Shown: positions 27,464 through 36,605, numbered from the stretch's first letter. The stretch is 42,654 nucleotides of DNA from an uncultured Prevotella sp. (GCF_946407605.1 NZ_CAMJOS010000031.1:1-42654); one strand, 5' to 3'. Made by a program: numbers and translations. Notes: generated from the sequence alone by a model not told the origin.

Positions 27464-29359
27464 GTTGAGTGGTATCCACATCCAGAACACGGAGCCCTTA
27501 CCCTTGCCTTCTGATATCACGCCGATATCGCCATGACAGGCGTCGGTGAAAGCCTTACAGATAGAGAGTCCTAGACCGGTGCCCTGCACAAAATCATCGA
27601 CCTTGAAGAAACGTTCGAAGATCTTGGCTTGAGACTCTGGTGAGACGCCATCGCCCGTATCCTCACAGTAGACATACAAGCCCTCACGTCGCACGCCCTC
27701 ACTGGTTCTGGCCTTCGTGCTGTAGCCCAGTTTAATATATCCCTCGTGGGTATATTTCACGGCGTTGGTGACGAAGTTGGTGATGACCTGCGACACACGT
27801 TCGACATCGACAATGATTGGAAGCGTGTCGTAAGGATTGTCTTTCAGGAACTCCACACTCGGATTCTGCACCCTGGGCTTCAACGACTCGAACAGCTCGT
27901 TGAACGTCTTGGCAAAGTCCACATTGACGGGCCTGATATCCATTTCTCCCGACTCCAGCGATGAGGCTGTGAGGATATCGTTCATCAGGCGCAGCAGCAT
28001 GTCGCAGTTATTCTTGATAATCTGGATGATTTCTTTTTTCTCGTCAGCGGCAGTCAGCGACGTCAGCACTTCCGAGAAGCCCACAATGGCATTGATAGGT
28101 GTGCGAATCTCGTGCGTCATATTAGCCAGGAACAAACTCTTCATACGTCCTGACTCGTGGGCACGGTTTGTCTCGTTGCGCAGCTGGTCCTGCTTACGCA
28201 GCAGGTCGTTAATATTACGCCATACGCCAAAGGCACCCAACAGTTTGCCGTTCTTGTCGAATTCGGGGATACAGTTGATCTGCACCCACTGCAAGTCTGA
28301 GCTCTGCGTCACTACCGGATACAGCTGACCTGTATAAACCAGTGGCTTCTTCAGGGTCTCAGAGAGGTTGGACAGCGCCTTGACAAAATCATGATTCTGA
28401 TCAACGAAGATATTCTGCAGCTGACTCAAGTCGATGGAACGCACCACGGTGTTCAGACCATTATAGAACTCCAGGGTGTTGCGCTCCAGACTGATACGCC
28501 AGGTCATCATCTTCGAAGCCTCCAACATATAGCGCAACTCGGCCTCATAGTTCTTGATGGCCTCGTTCATCTTCTTCATCCTGGCATCGTTCTCCATCAC
28601 GTTGAGATACATGTTACGCTCCTCAGTCACATCGTTGGCTGTCACCGAGATATACATCAGTTTGCCATTCTCGTCGTAGATGGGGTGCACGCTGATTTCC
28701 AGATACACACGCATCTCTCGCTCAGGAACGATACTCAGCGAGCAGGCCCAGTAGTCGTCAGGATGGTCACGGTCGAGCACCTCGTTAAAGGGCATGACGT
28801 CGAAGAGGTTCACGTTAGAGAAAAACTCGTCGCGTGTGTCGCTGTCGAAATGACATATCTTACGCATGATGCGGTTGGCATCCAAGAGCCAGCCTTCAGG
28901 CGAATAGAACGACATGCCGATGATGGAGTTCTCGAAGATGGACCTGTAGCGCTCCGACAACTGCTCCACCTCGCGTTCCTTCTGTTTCACCTCTGTCTCG
29001 TCAGTCAGCGTGGCGATGATGTTCACCGGCTTGCCATCTTCATATTCGGCTATGGCGCGTCCATACATATCGTGCCATTCGGGCTCGCCCGTTCCCGAAT
29101 AGTTGTAGTCCCAGCGATAATGGCACTCGCCAACTTTGTCGGTGCCGTCTTTCAGTCGCTCAACGAAGGTGCGGAACCGTTCTCTGTCGTCGGGATGTAT
29201 ATAGGTGTAACACTTCTCTATACCCACATTATTGCCGAACATCGCCTTTCCGTGCAGGTCATACACGATGTTGTCCTTCAGGTCAAGACACATCACGTGA
29301 TTGCCGCTGATGTTGAGCGCCATCATCATAGCCTGCTGCTCGTCAAACATGATATTCAT
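27452..29359 (-). CDS. PAS-domain sensor histidine kinase (intact)
   Basis: A 635-residue soluble kinase with no membrane segment. Three PAS-like sensor regions occupy about residues 15-125, 135-265 and 275-395. The dimerisation domain follows, with the phosphoacceptor His416 in ANMTHEIRTPINAIVGFSE. The ATP-binding domain has an intact N-box (VITNFVTNAVKYT), G1 (EDTGDGVSPE), F-box (IFERFFK) and G2 (GTGLGLSIC). No receiver domain is attached and no response regulator is nearby. The ATG at 29359 is preferred over a TTG two codons earlier that lies in the heptamer spacer. It follows the degenerate paralogue by about 30 bp in the same transcript. Confidence 0.9.
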   Translation of the reverse strand: MNIMFDEQQAMMMALNISGNHVMCLDLKDNIVYDLHGKAMFGNNVGIEKCYTYIHPDDRERFRTFVERLKDGTDKVGECHYRWDYNYSGTGEPEWHDMYGRAIAEYEDGKPVNIIATLTDETEVKQKEREVEQLSERYRSIFENSIIGMSFYSPEGWLLDANRIMRKICHFDSDTRDEFFSNVNLFDVMPFNEVLDRDHPDDYWACSLSIVPEREMRVYLEISVHPIYDENGKLMYISVTANDVTEERNMYLNVMENDARMKKMNEAIKNYEAELRYMLEASKMMTWRISLERNTLEFYNGLNTVVRSIDLSQLQNIFVDQNHDFVKALSNLSETLKKPLVYTGQLYPVVTQSSDLQWVQINCIPEFDKNGKLLGAFGVWRNINDLLRKQDQLRNETNRAHESGRMKSLFLANMTHEIRTPINAIVGFSEVLTSLTAADEKKEIIQIIKNNCDMLLRLMNDILTASSLESGEMDIRPVNVDFAKTFNELFESLKPRVQNPSVEFLKDNPYDTLPIIVDVERVSQVITNFVTNAVKYTHEGYIKLGYSTKARTSEGVRREGLYVYCEDTGDGVSPESQAKIFERFFKVDDFVQGTGLGLSICKAFTDACHGDIGVISEGKGKGSVFWMWIPLNNKS

Positions 29360-29360
29360 A

Positions 29361-29395
29361 TTCAATTCTCAATTTTCACCTTTCACCTTTCAATT
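29361..29395. repeat. 7-bp-period array between the two sensor kinases
   Basis: Five heptamers of the form TTCAATT, CTCAATT or TTCACCT in series. The array contains the stop codon of the upstream kinase (complement of 29390-29392) and ends one base from the downstream ATG. Confidence 0.8.
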
Positions 29396-31324
29396 CTCTC
29401 TCTTCCTTTCAATGACAGTGGCTGTGCAAGGTATCGACACCCACACGCTGGTGCCCTTACCATAGTCTGACTGCAGCTCGATGGTGCCGCCCATCTGCTG
29501 GGCCAGCAGCTTCACGATGGCCAGGTCGAGGCCAGAGCCCAGCAGTCCCCCACCCTCACGACGTGTGAAGTGGTCGAAGATGTGGGTCGCCACCTCTGAC
29601 GTGAATCCGCCACCTGTATCTTCGATGCGGATGGTCAGCTCGCCGCGGTGATACTCATAGCTGGCAGTAATAGTACCATGCTTGGTCGTCATGCAGGACA
29701 GATGGCACAGGCGCTGGATGATCATAGCCACATGATGGGCGTCGATTTCCAATACCAGCTTGTTGTAGCGCTGCGGGATGACAGGCTGCACGCCAGGTTG
29801 TTTGTCTGTCAGACCATTATGGCAATAGGCCTCGAAAGCAGAGGCAAAGTCCACCGTTTCCTTCTTATAGTCCTCCATATTGGCCTCCAGTCGCGAGATG
29901 TAAAGGATGTCGTTCACCACCAGCAGCAACTCGTCGGTGCTACTCTTGATCTGTTCGATGAAGAAGGGCTCGTCGCTCTCGTCATGCTCGCTTGTAAAGA
30001 GTCCCGCATAGCCAATGATGTTGTTCAGCGGCGTACGAATCTCATAGCTCATATTTGTCAGGAAGGCCTGCTTCAGCAGCTCTGTCTCCAGCGCCTTCTT
30101 CGTCTCCACAGCCAATCGCTGCTCGGTCTCCACCACGTCGGTAATGTCGCGATAGGTGCCAAAGTAGCGCTCCACCTCTCCCTTCTCATTGAGCATGGGC
30201 ACCATGTTGAACAGCAGCCATATCTGCCGACCCTTCTTGTCGCGAATCTCTATCTCGATGGCCTGCATAATGCCGTGGGTGGTCAGGTGGTCCATCCTGT
30301 TCAACGCGCTGTTCACCGTTCTGCGGAAGCGCGGCGTGGCCAGTCGGATACAGCGCAGCTGCGACATGCGCAGCTTCTTTTTCGACTCGCGGTTGATGAG
30401 CTCGAAGGTATAGGAATGGGGATAGTAGTTCACCAGCTGCACACCGCTCACACTCAGGGCGTAATCGATGTTGGCGATATATTGCTTGATGCTGTCGGTA
30501 CCCTGCTGCAGCTTCTTCAGACTGTCCTGCAGGCGATGGTAAGAGCCCACCATCTCCGTGATGTCGTGGCCCGACATATAGACACCCTCCAGCTCACCCT
30601 GTTCGTTGCGAATGGGGTTGATAGTCGACTCATAATACATCTTTCCCTTCAACCCGAACTCATCCAGACGGTATTGAGGGCGGTTGAAGTCGTTGAAGTC
30701 GATGACGCTGCTGGTCAGCGTATTGGTCATCTCTTCCAGAGGCACCGGCGTGAAGAAGGGGCTGTTCTTCAGGAGGAAGCTGCCGTCGAGCACCTGCTCA
30801 CGATCTTTCACGTTAAACGACATGCAGGCACGTTCGTTCACTTCGGTCAGCACACCGTTCTTGTCGTAGTACAGCATGTCGAGCAGCGACGAGTTGAATA
30901 TGGTATGATAACGCACCAGCAGCTGACTGATCTTCTGTCGGCGTTCATACTCCTCAGTCACGTCGTGCTGTATAGCCATCAACGAGGTGGGCAGTCCGTC
31001 GGCGCCTCGGCTCATCACCGAGAACGATATCTCATAATGTCGGCAGTCCGAATCCTTTTTCTCCCTACTCCTGCAGTTCACCTTTGCCGTATCCATCTTG
31101 CCTTCGCAGATGTCGAAGATCGTGGCACGCATGCTGTCCACGTCGTCGCGATGAAAGAACAGGGCAAAATCGGCAGGATTATATTCACGCTCATAGTCGC
31201 CCTCCTCCGACAGGTAGCAGAAATGGCGTGTCGTAGGGTCATAAAACCAGAGGCGCAGTTTACTGGTTTTCATAATCAGCGCCAAGCGAGCCTTCTGTTT
31301 CTTATTGTCAATATCTTGATTCAT
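29390..31324 (-). CDS. PAS-domain histidine kinase homologue, probable pseudokinase
   Basis: A 644-residue soluble protein with the same layout as its neighbour: three PAS-like regions (about residues 20-125, 135-265, 285-405), a dimerisation helix pair and an ATPase-type domain. The H-box reads TNMSYEIRTPLNNIIGYAG, with Tyr427 where the phosphoacceptor histidine should be. The N-box aligns as IIQRLCHLSCMTT, with Arg538 and Leu542 replacing the two asparagines that hold Mg-ATP. G1 (EDTGGGF) and G2 (GSGLDLAIV) remain. It is therefore unlikely to autophosphorylate but may still dimerise and bind nucleotide. It is the first gene of the pair. Its reading frame is intact and codon use normal, so it is not a decaying pseudogene. 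Confidence 0.85.
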   Translation of the reverse strand: MNQDIDNKKQKARLALIMKTSKLRLWFYDPTTRHFCYLSEEGDYEREYNPADFALFFHRDDVDSMRATIFDICEGKMDTAKVNCRSREKKDSDCRHYEISFSVMSRGADGLPTSLMAIQHDVTEEYERRQKISQLLVRYHTIFNSSLLDMLYYDKNGVLTEVNERACMSFNVKDREQVLDGSFLLKNSPFFTPVPLEEMTNTLTSSVIDFNDFNRPQYRLDEFGLKGKMYYESTINPIRNEQGELEGVYMSGHDITEMVGSYHRLQDSLKKLQQGTDSIKQYIANIDYALSVSGVQLVNYYPHSYTFELINRESKKKLRMSQLRCIRLATPRFRRTVNSALNRMDHLTTHGIMQAIEIEIRDKKGRQIWLLFNMVPMLNEKGEVERYFGTYRDITDVVETEQRLAVETKKALETELLKQAFLTNMSYEIRTPLNNIIGYAGLFTSEHDESDEPFFIEQIKSSTDELLLVVNDILYISRLEANMEDYKKETVDFASAFEAYCHNGLTDKQPGVQPVIPQRYNKLVLEIDAHHVAMIIQRLCHLSCMTTKHGTITASYEYHRGELTIRIEDTGGGFTSEVATHIFDHFTRREGGGLLGSGLDLAIVKLLAQQMGGTIELQSDYGKGTSVWVSIPCTATVIERKREN

Positions 31325-31363
31325 AAACAGGCTAATAGTTGTTCAGGTTTTACTTTTACTCGA

Positions 31364-31393
31364 CAAAAATAAATGAAATTGAGCACATTTCAA
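31364..31393 (-). promoter_or_regulatory. -33/-7 promoter of the sensor kinase pair
   Basis: On the minus strand TTG (31391-31393), a 19-bp spacer, then TATTTTTG (31364-31371), close to the Bacteroidetes TTTG-N19-TAnnTTTG consensus. It lies 40 bp before the start codon. Confidence 0.65.
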
Positions 31394-31457
31394 CTAAATA
31401 CGACAAATTTTTAAGATTTGTTCACGTTTAAACAACCCTCAAATGGTGAGATTTTGC

Positions 31458-31465
31458 TATATTTG
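31458..31465 (+). promoter_or_regulatory. -7 element of the flavodoxin-like gene
   Basis: TATATTTG, 33 bp before the ATG. Divergent from the kinase promoter, with about 90 bp between the two -7 elements. Confidence 0.55.
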
Positions 31466-31498
31466 CACCCACAATAACTAAATAAATGCATTTGGAAT

Positions 31499-32122
31499 AT
31501 GGCAAAGGTTCTTTTGATTAACGGTAGTCCCAGAGACAACGGCAACACGATGACGGCGCTGAGCGAGGTGGCAAAGACACTTAACAGCGAGGGTATTGAC
31601 ACCGAGATTATCAGCATAGGCAAACAGGCCGTGCAGGGTTGCATAGCCTGTGGTATGTGTGGCAGAAACGGTGCGAAGTGCACGTTCCGCGACGACCTCT
31701 ATTACAAGGTGTGGAGAGCCGTGAAGGACGGCATCGATGGCTTGGTGATAGGCTCGCCAGTATATTACGGAGGCCCTAATGGTTCGCTCTGTGCCCTACT
31801 CGACCGTGTGTTCTACTCGCTGGGGGCCGACCTGCGTTTCAAGCCTGGCGCCAGCGTGGTGGTGTGTCGCAGAGGTGGCGCCACGGCAGCCTTCGACCGT
31901 CTGAACAAATACTTCTCCATTCTGAATATGCCTATTGTCAGTTCGCAGTACTGGAACATCGTGTACGGACAGACGCCAGGACAGGCCGCAGACGATGAGG
32001 AAGGCATGCAGACCATGCGCACCTTGGGTCGCAACATGGCTTGGATGATTCGCAAGCTGAACATCGCCGAGGATGGTCACCCGCAATTAGAAAGCCCCGT
32101 GAGAACGAACTTCATCAGATAA
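31499..32122 (+). CDS. NAD(P)H-dependent FMN reductase-like flavoprotein
   Basis: A 207-residue flavodoxin-fold protein. KVLLINGSPRDNGNTMTAL at the N-terminus is the FMN phosphate loop, and GLVIGSPVYYGGPNGSLCALLDRVF is the second flavin-binding loop. A CIACGMCGRNGAKC cluster (about residues 48-61) has Cys spacing like that of iron-sulfur flavoproteins, although it may be only a conserved cysteine loop in this subfamily. It is likely a cytoplasmic reductase for flavin or quinone-type acceptors; the substrate is unknown. It is divergent from the kinases and convergent with tolC (9 bp between stops). Confidence 0.85.
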   Translation: MAKVLLINGSPRDNGNTMTALSEVAKTLNSEGIDTEIISIGKQAVQGCIACGMCGRNGAKCTFRDDLYYKVWRAVKDGIDGLVIGSPVYYGGPNGSLCALLDRVFYSLGADLRFKPGASVVVCRRGGATAAFDRLNKYFSILNMPIVSSQYWNIVYGQTPGQAADDEEGMQTMRTLGRNMAWMIRKLNIAEDGHPQLESPVRTNFIR

Positions 32123-32131
32123 GTAAATCCG

Positions 32132-33469
32132 TCACTGTCCAATGGATTGTCTGTATTCCAGCAATTTGTTCTGGTATTCGGCAAAGGCATCGGTATGCTT
32201 GTCGCACGCCTGCTGGTAGAGCAGCTGGGCTTCGAGGAGGTCGGACATTCTCGAGGTGCCGGCACGATAGTAGTCGCGATTCAGACGCAGGTTCTCTTCG
32301 GCCTGCTCTATGCTGCGTTGCGCCAGCTGTAGTTGTTGGTAGGCTTCCTCCACCTTGTTCTTCGAGTTCTGCATACGTATCTCCAGCAGTTCGGCATTGT
32401 CGGCCAACTGCTCTTGCGCCTGTTGATACGCTATCTTACGACGTTTTACAGCATGACTGCCGCCCCACCATTCTGAGATTGGCACGCTGACGGTGGCGAA
32501 GACCATGCCAAATGAGTGGTCACGTTCCAACAGATTATGATAGTTATAACCTGCACCCACGGCTACCGTCGGCAGGTTCTTACCAACAGCTAACTTCTTT
32601 TGGAGGTTGGCGGCCTCGACCTGTTTGTCTAACAGTTGATACTCAGGAGTCGTGTTTACATTAAACATTAAACATGAATCATTAAACTTTTCAGGCAAAG
32701 ATGTTTGGAAGGTGATGATATACGACGTGTCGCGAAGGCCACAGTACTGCGATAACAATAGCTTGACGATGGAGATGCCGTTTTGCAGTTTCAGGCGCTG
32801 GCTCTCGATGTCGTTCTGTCGTAGTTGCACCTGCAGCAGGTCGTTACGCATAGCCACACCAGCCCGCACAGCCACATCCACATCTTTATAAATATCGCGC
32901 AGCAGCGTATCTACAGCATCGATGGTCTTCATCTTCTCCTGTAGCGAGGCCAACTGCCAGAAATACTGCTCGGCAGTCTTTTCCACCTCGTTTTCAGACA
33001 GTTGCAACTGCAGCCGACTCACCTCCTCGCCTACTTTGGCGAGTTTGTTGCCGTTGATAATCTGACCACCTGCAAAGACGGGTTGCACTGCCATCAGCGA
33101 GCCAATGGTGCCGTTTTTCATCATCGAGATGCTGATGGGGTTATTCAAGGCTGCAAGGGCTTCTACAGGTAGCATCTGTGCCAGAGTAGCCCCTATCTCT
33201 GGGGAAATCATACCCGACGGATCGATGTCCATCTGTGCCATACCCTTGTTGGCATTAAACCACAGGCCTGTGCCGCTGACGTTGGGGAAGTACTTTGTAA
33301 ATGCCTCCTTGCGCTGCTGTTGTGCAACTTCTACGTCGTATTTTGCGCTGCGCAAGGCAAAGTTGTTGTGCAGGGCAGAGTCCTTGATCTGCTCCAATGT
33401 GTATGGTTGCTGGGCTGCAACAAAATCGCAGCATACCGAACAAACTATGATTGCAAATATCTTTTTCAT
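32132..33469 (-). CDS. TolC-family outer-membrane efflux protein
   Basis: Outer-membrane channel of a tripartite efflux pump. A 445-residue protein: signal peptide (MKKIFAIIVCSVCCDFVAAQ), then the TolC-type alternation of long coiled-coil helices and short strands, with recognisable repeat halves (LRSAKYDVEVAQQQRKEA and LLDKQVEAANLQKKLAVGK). An in-frame heptamer array at 32659-32686 encodes SCLMFNVN between the two halves, at the start of the second repeat. It is the last gene of the efflux operon; the ATG at 33469 is preferred because it starts the signal peptide. Confidence 0.9.
   Translation of the reverse strand: MKKIFAIIVCSVCCDFVAAQQPYTLEQIKDSALHNNFALRSAKYDVEVAQQQRKEAFTKYFPNVSGTGLWFNANKGMAQMDIDPSGMISPEIGATLAQMLPVEALAALNNPISISMMKNGTIGSLMAVQPVFAGGQIINGNKLAKVGEEVSRLQLQLSENEVEKTAEQYFWQLASLQEKMKTIDAVDTLLRDIYKDVDVAVRAGVAMRNDLLQVQLRQNDIESQRLKLQNGISIVKLLLSQYCGLRDTSYIITFQTSLPEKFNDSCLMFNVNTTPEYQLLDKQVEAANLQKKLAVGKNLPTVAVGAGYNYHNLLERDHSFGMVFATVSVPISEWWGGSHAVKRRKIAYQQAQEQLADNAELLEIRMQNSKNKVEEAYQQLQLAQRSIEQAEENLRLNRDYYRAGTSRMSDLLEAQLLYQQACDKHTDAFAEYQNKLLEYRQSIGQ
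32659..32686. repeat. In-frame heptamer array inside the tolC-family gene
   Basis: Four units (CATTAAA three times and CATGAAT once) in tandem, 28 bp, within the coding sequence. Together with flanking bases they are read without breaking the frame. Confidence 0.85.
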
Positions 33470-33482
33470 CGCGGTAGCAAAT

Positions 33483-33509
33483 TTTTCACTTTTACTATTC
33501 ACTTTTCAC
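33483..33509. repeat. 7-bp-period array between the RND pump and tolC genes
   Basis: Units of TTTTCAC and TATTCAC in tandem (one unit a base short). The RND gene stop codon (complement of 33506-33508) is part of the last TTTTCAC unit. Confidence 0.75.
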
Positions 33510-36500
33510 TTAGTATTTACCTTCCAATAAACAACAGGCAGCATGGTGACTACCATGATGAGCGAGCCGATACCACCGGCGAAGATAGTAACACCCACTG
33601 GCATCCAGAACGAGCTCTGGGCGATAATCATTGGCACCACACCAACGGCAGTAGTGGCTGTGGTGAGGAAGATGGGCACCATGCGGCGCTTGCCTGCCTC
33701 ATAGGCCGCCTGCTTCACAGGCACACCTTTCTTTGTCAGATCATTGGCATGTTCGAAGATAAGTATCTCGTTACGCATAATCATTCCCATCAGTGTGATG
33801 ACACCCATCACGGAGGTAAGTCCCAACGTGCGGTCCATAAGTCCTAGACCAATGAGGGCACCAGGAATCATAAGTCCGAGGGCGGCGATGCAGACCAACG
33901 TGATGCCGTACTTCTTGAAGTTGAACAACAGGAAGAAGAACACGATAATCATCGAGATGGCTACACCACCAAAGATCTGCGGCAACGACTCCTTATTGTA
34001 TTCTATCTCGCCACCCACCTCGGCTCGTACGCCTTGGGGCAGGTCTATCTCATTCTCCATGATTTCTGCCACACGTGTCTCCACAGGAGCAGCATAGACG
34101 CCCTGAGCAAACTGCGCCGTCACTGTGATGCAGCGTTCTCCACCACGATGCATGATGCGACTCTCCGTCCACTCGGGCTGCACCTTGGCAATCTGACGAA
34201 GAGGAACCGTGGTGTTAATTGAGAATTGAGAGTTGAGAGTTGAAAGTTGAGAAGCGGCCATCGACAAGGGCGATGCAATGCCCAGGTTCTCGACATCCGA
34301 GAAGTTCATGTTGGCAGTATCTTTGACGACGATAGGCATCTCGTAATCATCAGCCCACACCTGTCCTACGCGCAGGTCGCCAGTGGCGCTGTTGATGGCA
34401 AGGGATGCTGTGGCTCGGGTGATGCCCAGTTGCGAGGCAGCCACAGGGTCGAGCTCCACATTCATCATCGGATAAGGCTGCAGGAAGTCGGTATGTACCC
34501 ACTCCAGCTCCGGCATCTGGCGCATGCGGTCCATCAGACGCTCTGCTGCTACATGTAGCGAGTCGAGGTCTTCGCCATAGAAACGATACTCCATCTCGGG
34601 CACCATCAGGTAGTCGAGGCGTTTGAAGCGTACATAGGCCTCGGGGAAAGCCTCGCTGAGCATGGGCTGATAGCGGGCCAGCAGTTGGAGCGTAGCATCC
34701 TGCGACTGGGTGTTGACGATGAGCTGGGCGAAGTTCTTTCCTGCCATCTGGGGCGCATAGCACACCATGAAACGGGGTGATGAGCAACCCAAGAACGATG
34801 TGATGCATTTCACCTGTTCGTCGCGTTCCAGCACGTGGCGTACGGAATCGGCCACCTCTCGTGCATCAGCCAGTCCCTTTCCGTCGGGCAGGAAAATCTC
34901 TACGGCAAACTGGTCGCGGTCAGCGTATGGAAACTGACGTATCTTCAATGAATTCACAATCAAACTTGATAACGCTATCACGCAGAGACCACCACAGATG
35001 GTGAGCCACGGGCGACGGAAGGTAAAGTTAAGCACATGATTATAAGTACCTTGTACCCACTTGGTTATAGCATTTCCTCCAGTCTTTACTTTATCGGGTT
35101 TTATAATCAGTACCTCGAGGAACGGGATAACTGTTACAGCCAGGAAGAGCGACACCATCAGGTTGATAGTAACTGTCCAGGGGAAGTCCTCAATGGCATC
35201 GTGGAAGGCTCCCTTCATCGTGATGAGCAGAGGGAAGAAAATGACGCTGATACATAGCGTGGCCAGCATCATTGGCATGAAGTACTGACGGGCCGAATCG
35301 ATAGCAGCACGCTTGGGTTCGTAGCCCTTACCTAAGTACTCCAGATAACCGTCTATGACTACGATAGAGTTGTCGACCACCATTCCCAGCACAACGATAA
35401 GGGCTGCCAGCGTGACGGTGTTGAGTTCGATGCCTGCCGCATACATCACAGCCACAGAGATAAACGTACTCAGCGGAACGGTGATGGCCGCCACGATGGC
35501 GCTTCTGATGGGGAACAGCACCATCATCACAAGGATGATTATCAACATTGAGATGAGCAGGTCGCGCAGGAAGTCACTCACACTCAGTCCTACCACCTTC
35601 GGCTGGTCGGCGATGCGGGTCAGCGTGACGTCATCAGGCAGTTCCGTAGCCCTGTATTCGTTCAGCACCTTATCCACATCCTTGCCATACTGCACGATAT
35701 TGTTGCCAGGATTCATCTCCAGCGAGAGCAGGATACAGCGATGTCCGTCCTGTTCGATATAACCGTTAGAGGTGTCGTATTCTCGCACCACACGGGCCAC
35801 ATCGCGAACACGTACCACCTTGCCCGTCACGGGGTCGCTGAAGATAATCTGATTGGCTATCTCCTCCTCCGAGTTATCTGTCGCCTCAATATGGATGGGT
35901 GTCTGCTGGCGGTCGGTATTGATGCTGCCACTCATGGTGGTCAGACCCTGTGCCTGCAACTGTGTAAAGAGCATCTGCTGTCCAATGCCGTAGGCCTGCA
36001 AGCGCTGACGGTCTATGTAGAGCGAAATCTGTTCTTTCTGTTCACCAAACACCTTCACGCTGGCCACCGAGGGGATGCGCCTTAGGCGGTCTCCCAACTG
36101 GTCGGTATAGCCCTTCAGCTCACGGTAGCTGCGCTCCGGACTCTCGATGGCGATAAGCAGTGCCGAGGTGTTGCCAAAGTCGTCGTTGGCGATGAGTGCC
36201 AGCACGCCTCCAGGCAACTGCTGTTTGAAGAGGTTCAGGCCGTGCTTGATCTTCGACCACACCTCGTCCTTGTTGTTCACGTCGTCATTCAGCTCCACCA
36301 TCACGATACACATGCCGTTCTGACTCTGCGTGGTGGTCTTGTTACGCTTCACCTCCTTATAGGTAAAGAGATAGCGCTCCAGCGGACGCGCCACCTGCTG
36401 CTCCACCTCTTCTGAAGTAGCGCCAGGATATACCGCCACCACCACGCCCTGGCGGATGGTAGCCTGTGGGAACTCATCCTTTGGCATATCCCACATGCCG

Positions 36501-36589
36501 AAAATGCCCAGCACAAACAATATGCCTACAATGAGTAATGATATCGAGTAATGCTCCAACGGCCATCGGAGCCAATCCATCTTCTTCAT
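33506..36589 (-). CDS. RND-family efflux transporter (AcrB-like)
   Basis: Inner-membrane proton-driven pump of about 1027 residues, normal for the HAE/RND family. Twelve membrane segments are expected. The first is LLIVGILFVLGIFGMW, TM4 carries the proton-relay segment VVLGMVVDNSIVVIDGYLEYLG, and the last cluster ends in MVVTMLPVVYW. The relay motif is Asp-Asn rather than the Asp-Asp of AcrB, as in many Bacteroidetes pumps. The ATG at 36589 is preferred over an upstream TTG located in a repeat. A 13-residue Ser/Leu/Asn-rich insert (QLSTLNSQFSIN) in a periplasmic region is encoded by a heptamer array (34219-34253). Substrate unknown. Confidence 0.93.
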   Translation of the reverse strand: MKKMDWLRWPLEHYSISLLIVGILFVLGIFGMWDMPKDEFPQATIRQGVVVAVYPGATSEEVEQQVARPLERYLFTYKEVKRNKTTTQSQNGMCIVMVELNDDVNNKDEVWSKIKHGLNLFKQQLPGGVLALIANDDFGNTSALLIAIESPERSYRELKGYTDQLGDRLRRIPSVASVKVFGEQKEQISLYIDRQRLQAYGIGQQMLFTQLQAQGLTTMSGSINTDRQQTPIHIEATDNSEEEIANQIIFSDPVTGKVVRVRDVARVVREYDTSNGYIEQDGHRCILLSLEMNPGNNIVQYGKDVDKVLNEYRATELPDDVTLTRIADQPKVVGLSVSDFLRDLLISMLIIILVMMVLFPIRSAIVAAITVPLSTFISVAVMYAAGIELNTVTLAALIVVLGMVVDNSIVVIDGYLEYLGKGYEPKRAAIDSARQYFMPMMLATLCISVIFFPLLITMKGAFHDAIEDFPWTVTINLMVSLFLAVTVIPFLEVLIIKPDKVKTGGNAITKWVQGTYNHVLNFTFRRPWLTICGGLCVIALSSLIVNSLKIRQFPYADRDQFAVEIFLPDGKGLADAREVADSVRHVLERDEQVKCITSFLGCSSPRFMVCYAPQMAGKNFAQLIVNTQSQDATLQLLARYQPMLSEAFPEAYVRFKRLDYLMVPEMEYRFYGEDLDSLHVAAERLMDRMRQMPELEWVHTDFLQPYPMMNVELDPVAASQLGITRATASLAINSATGDLRVGQVWADDYEMPIVVKDTANMNFSDVENLGIASPLSMAASQLSTLNSQFSINTTVPLRQIAKVQPEWTESRIMHRGGERCITVTAQFAQGVYAAPVETRVAEIMENEIDLPQGVRAEVGGEIEYNKESLPQIFGGVAISMIIVFFFLLFNFKKYGITLVCIAALGLMIPGALIGLGLMDRTLGLTSVMGVITLMGMIMRNEILIFEHANDLTKKGVPVKQAAYEAGKRRMVPIFLTTATTAVGVVPMIIAQSSFWMPVGVTIFAGGIGSLIMVVTMLPVVYWKVNTK
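34219..34253. repeat. In-frame heptamer array inside the RND pump gene
   Basis: Five consecutive units of the form TTGARAR (TTGAGAA, TTGAGAG twice, TTGAAAG, TTGAGAA), 35 bp. Read on the minus strand they encode SQLSTLNSQFS within the periplasmic part of the pump. Confidence 0.9.
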
Positions 36590-36604
36590 AACTTTCAACT
36601 TTCC
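36590..36604. repeat. Short heptamer array between adaptor and RND genes
   Basis: Two units, ACTTTCA and ACTTTCC, fill the spacer just upstream of the RND ATG and just after the adaptor stop codon (36606-36608). Same word family as the array inside the RND gene. Confidence 0.6.
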
Positions 36605-36605
36605 A

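Noticed and set aside
29390..31324. Calling the upstream kinase a pseudogene
   Set aside because: The frame is intact over 644 codons, and PAS domains, G1 and G2 are preserved; the losses are confined to catalytic residues, which suggests altered function.
29648..31372. A 574-codon open frame on the plus strand opposite the pseudokinase
   Set aside because: It is fully antisense to a recognisable PAS/HATPase protein, has no domain of its own, and is explained by the codon bias of the real gene.
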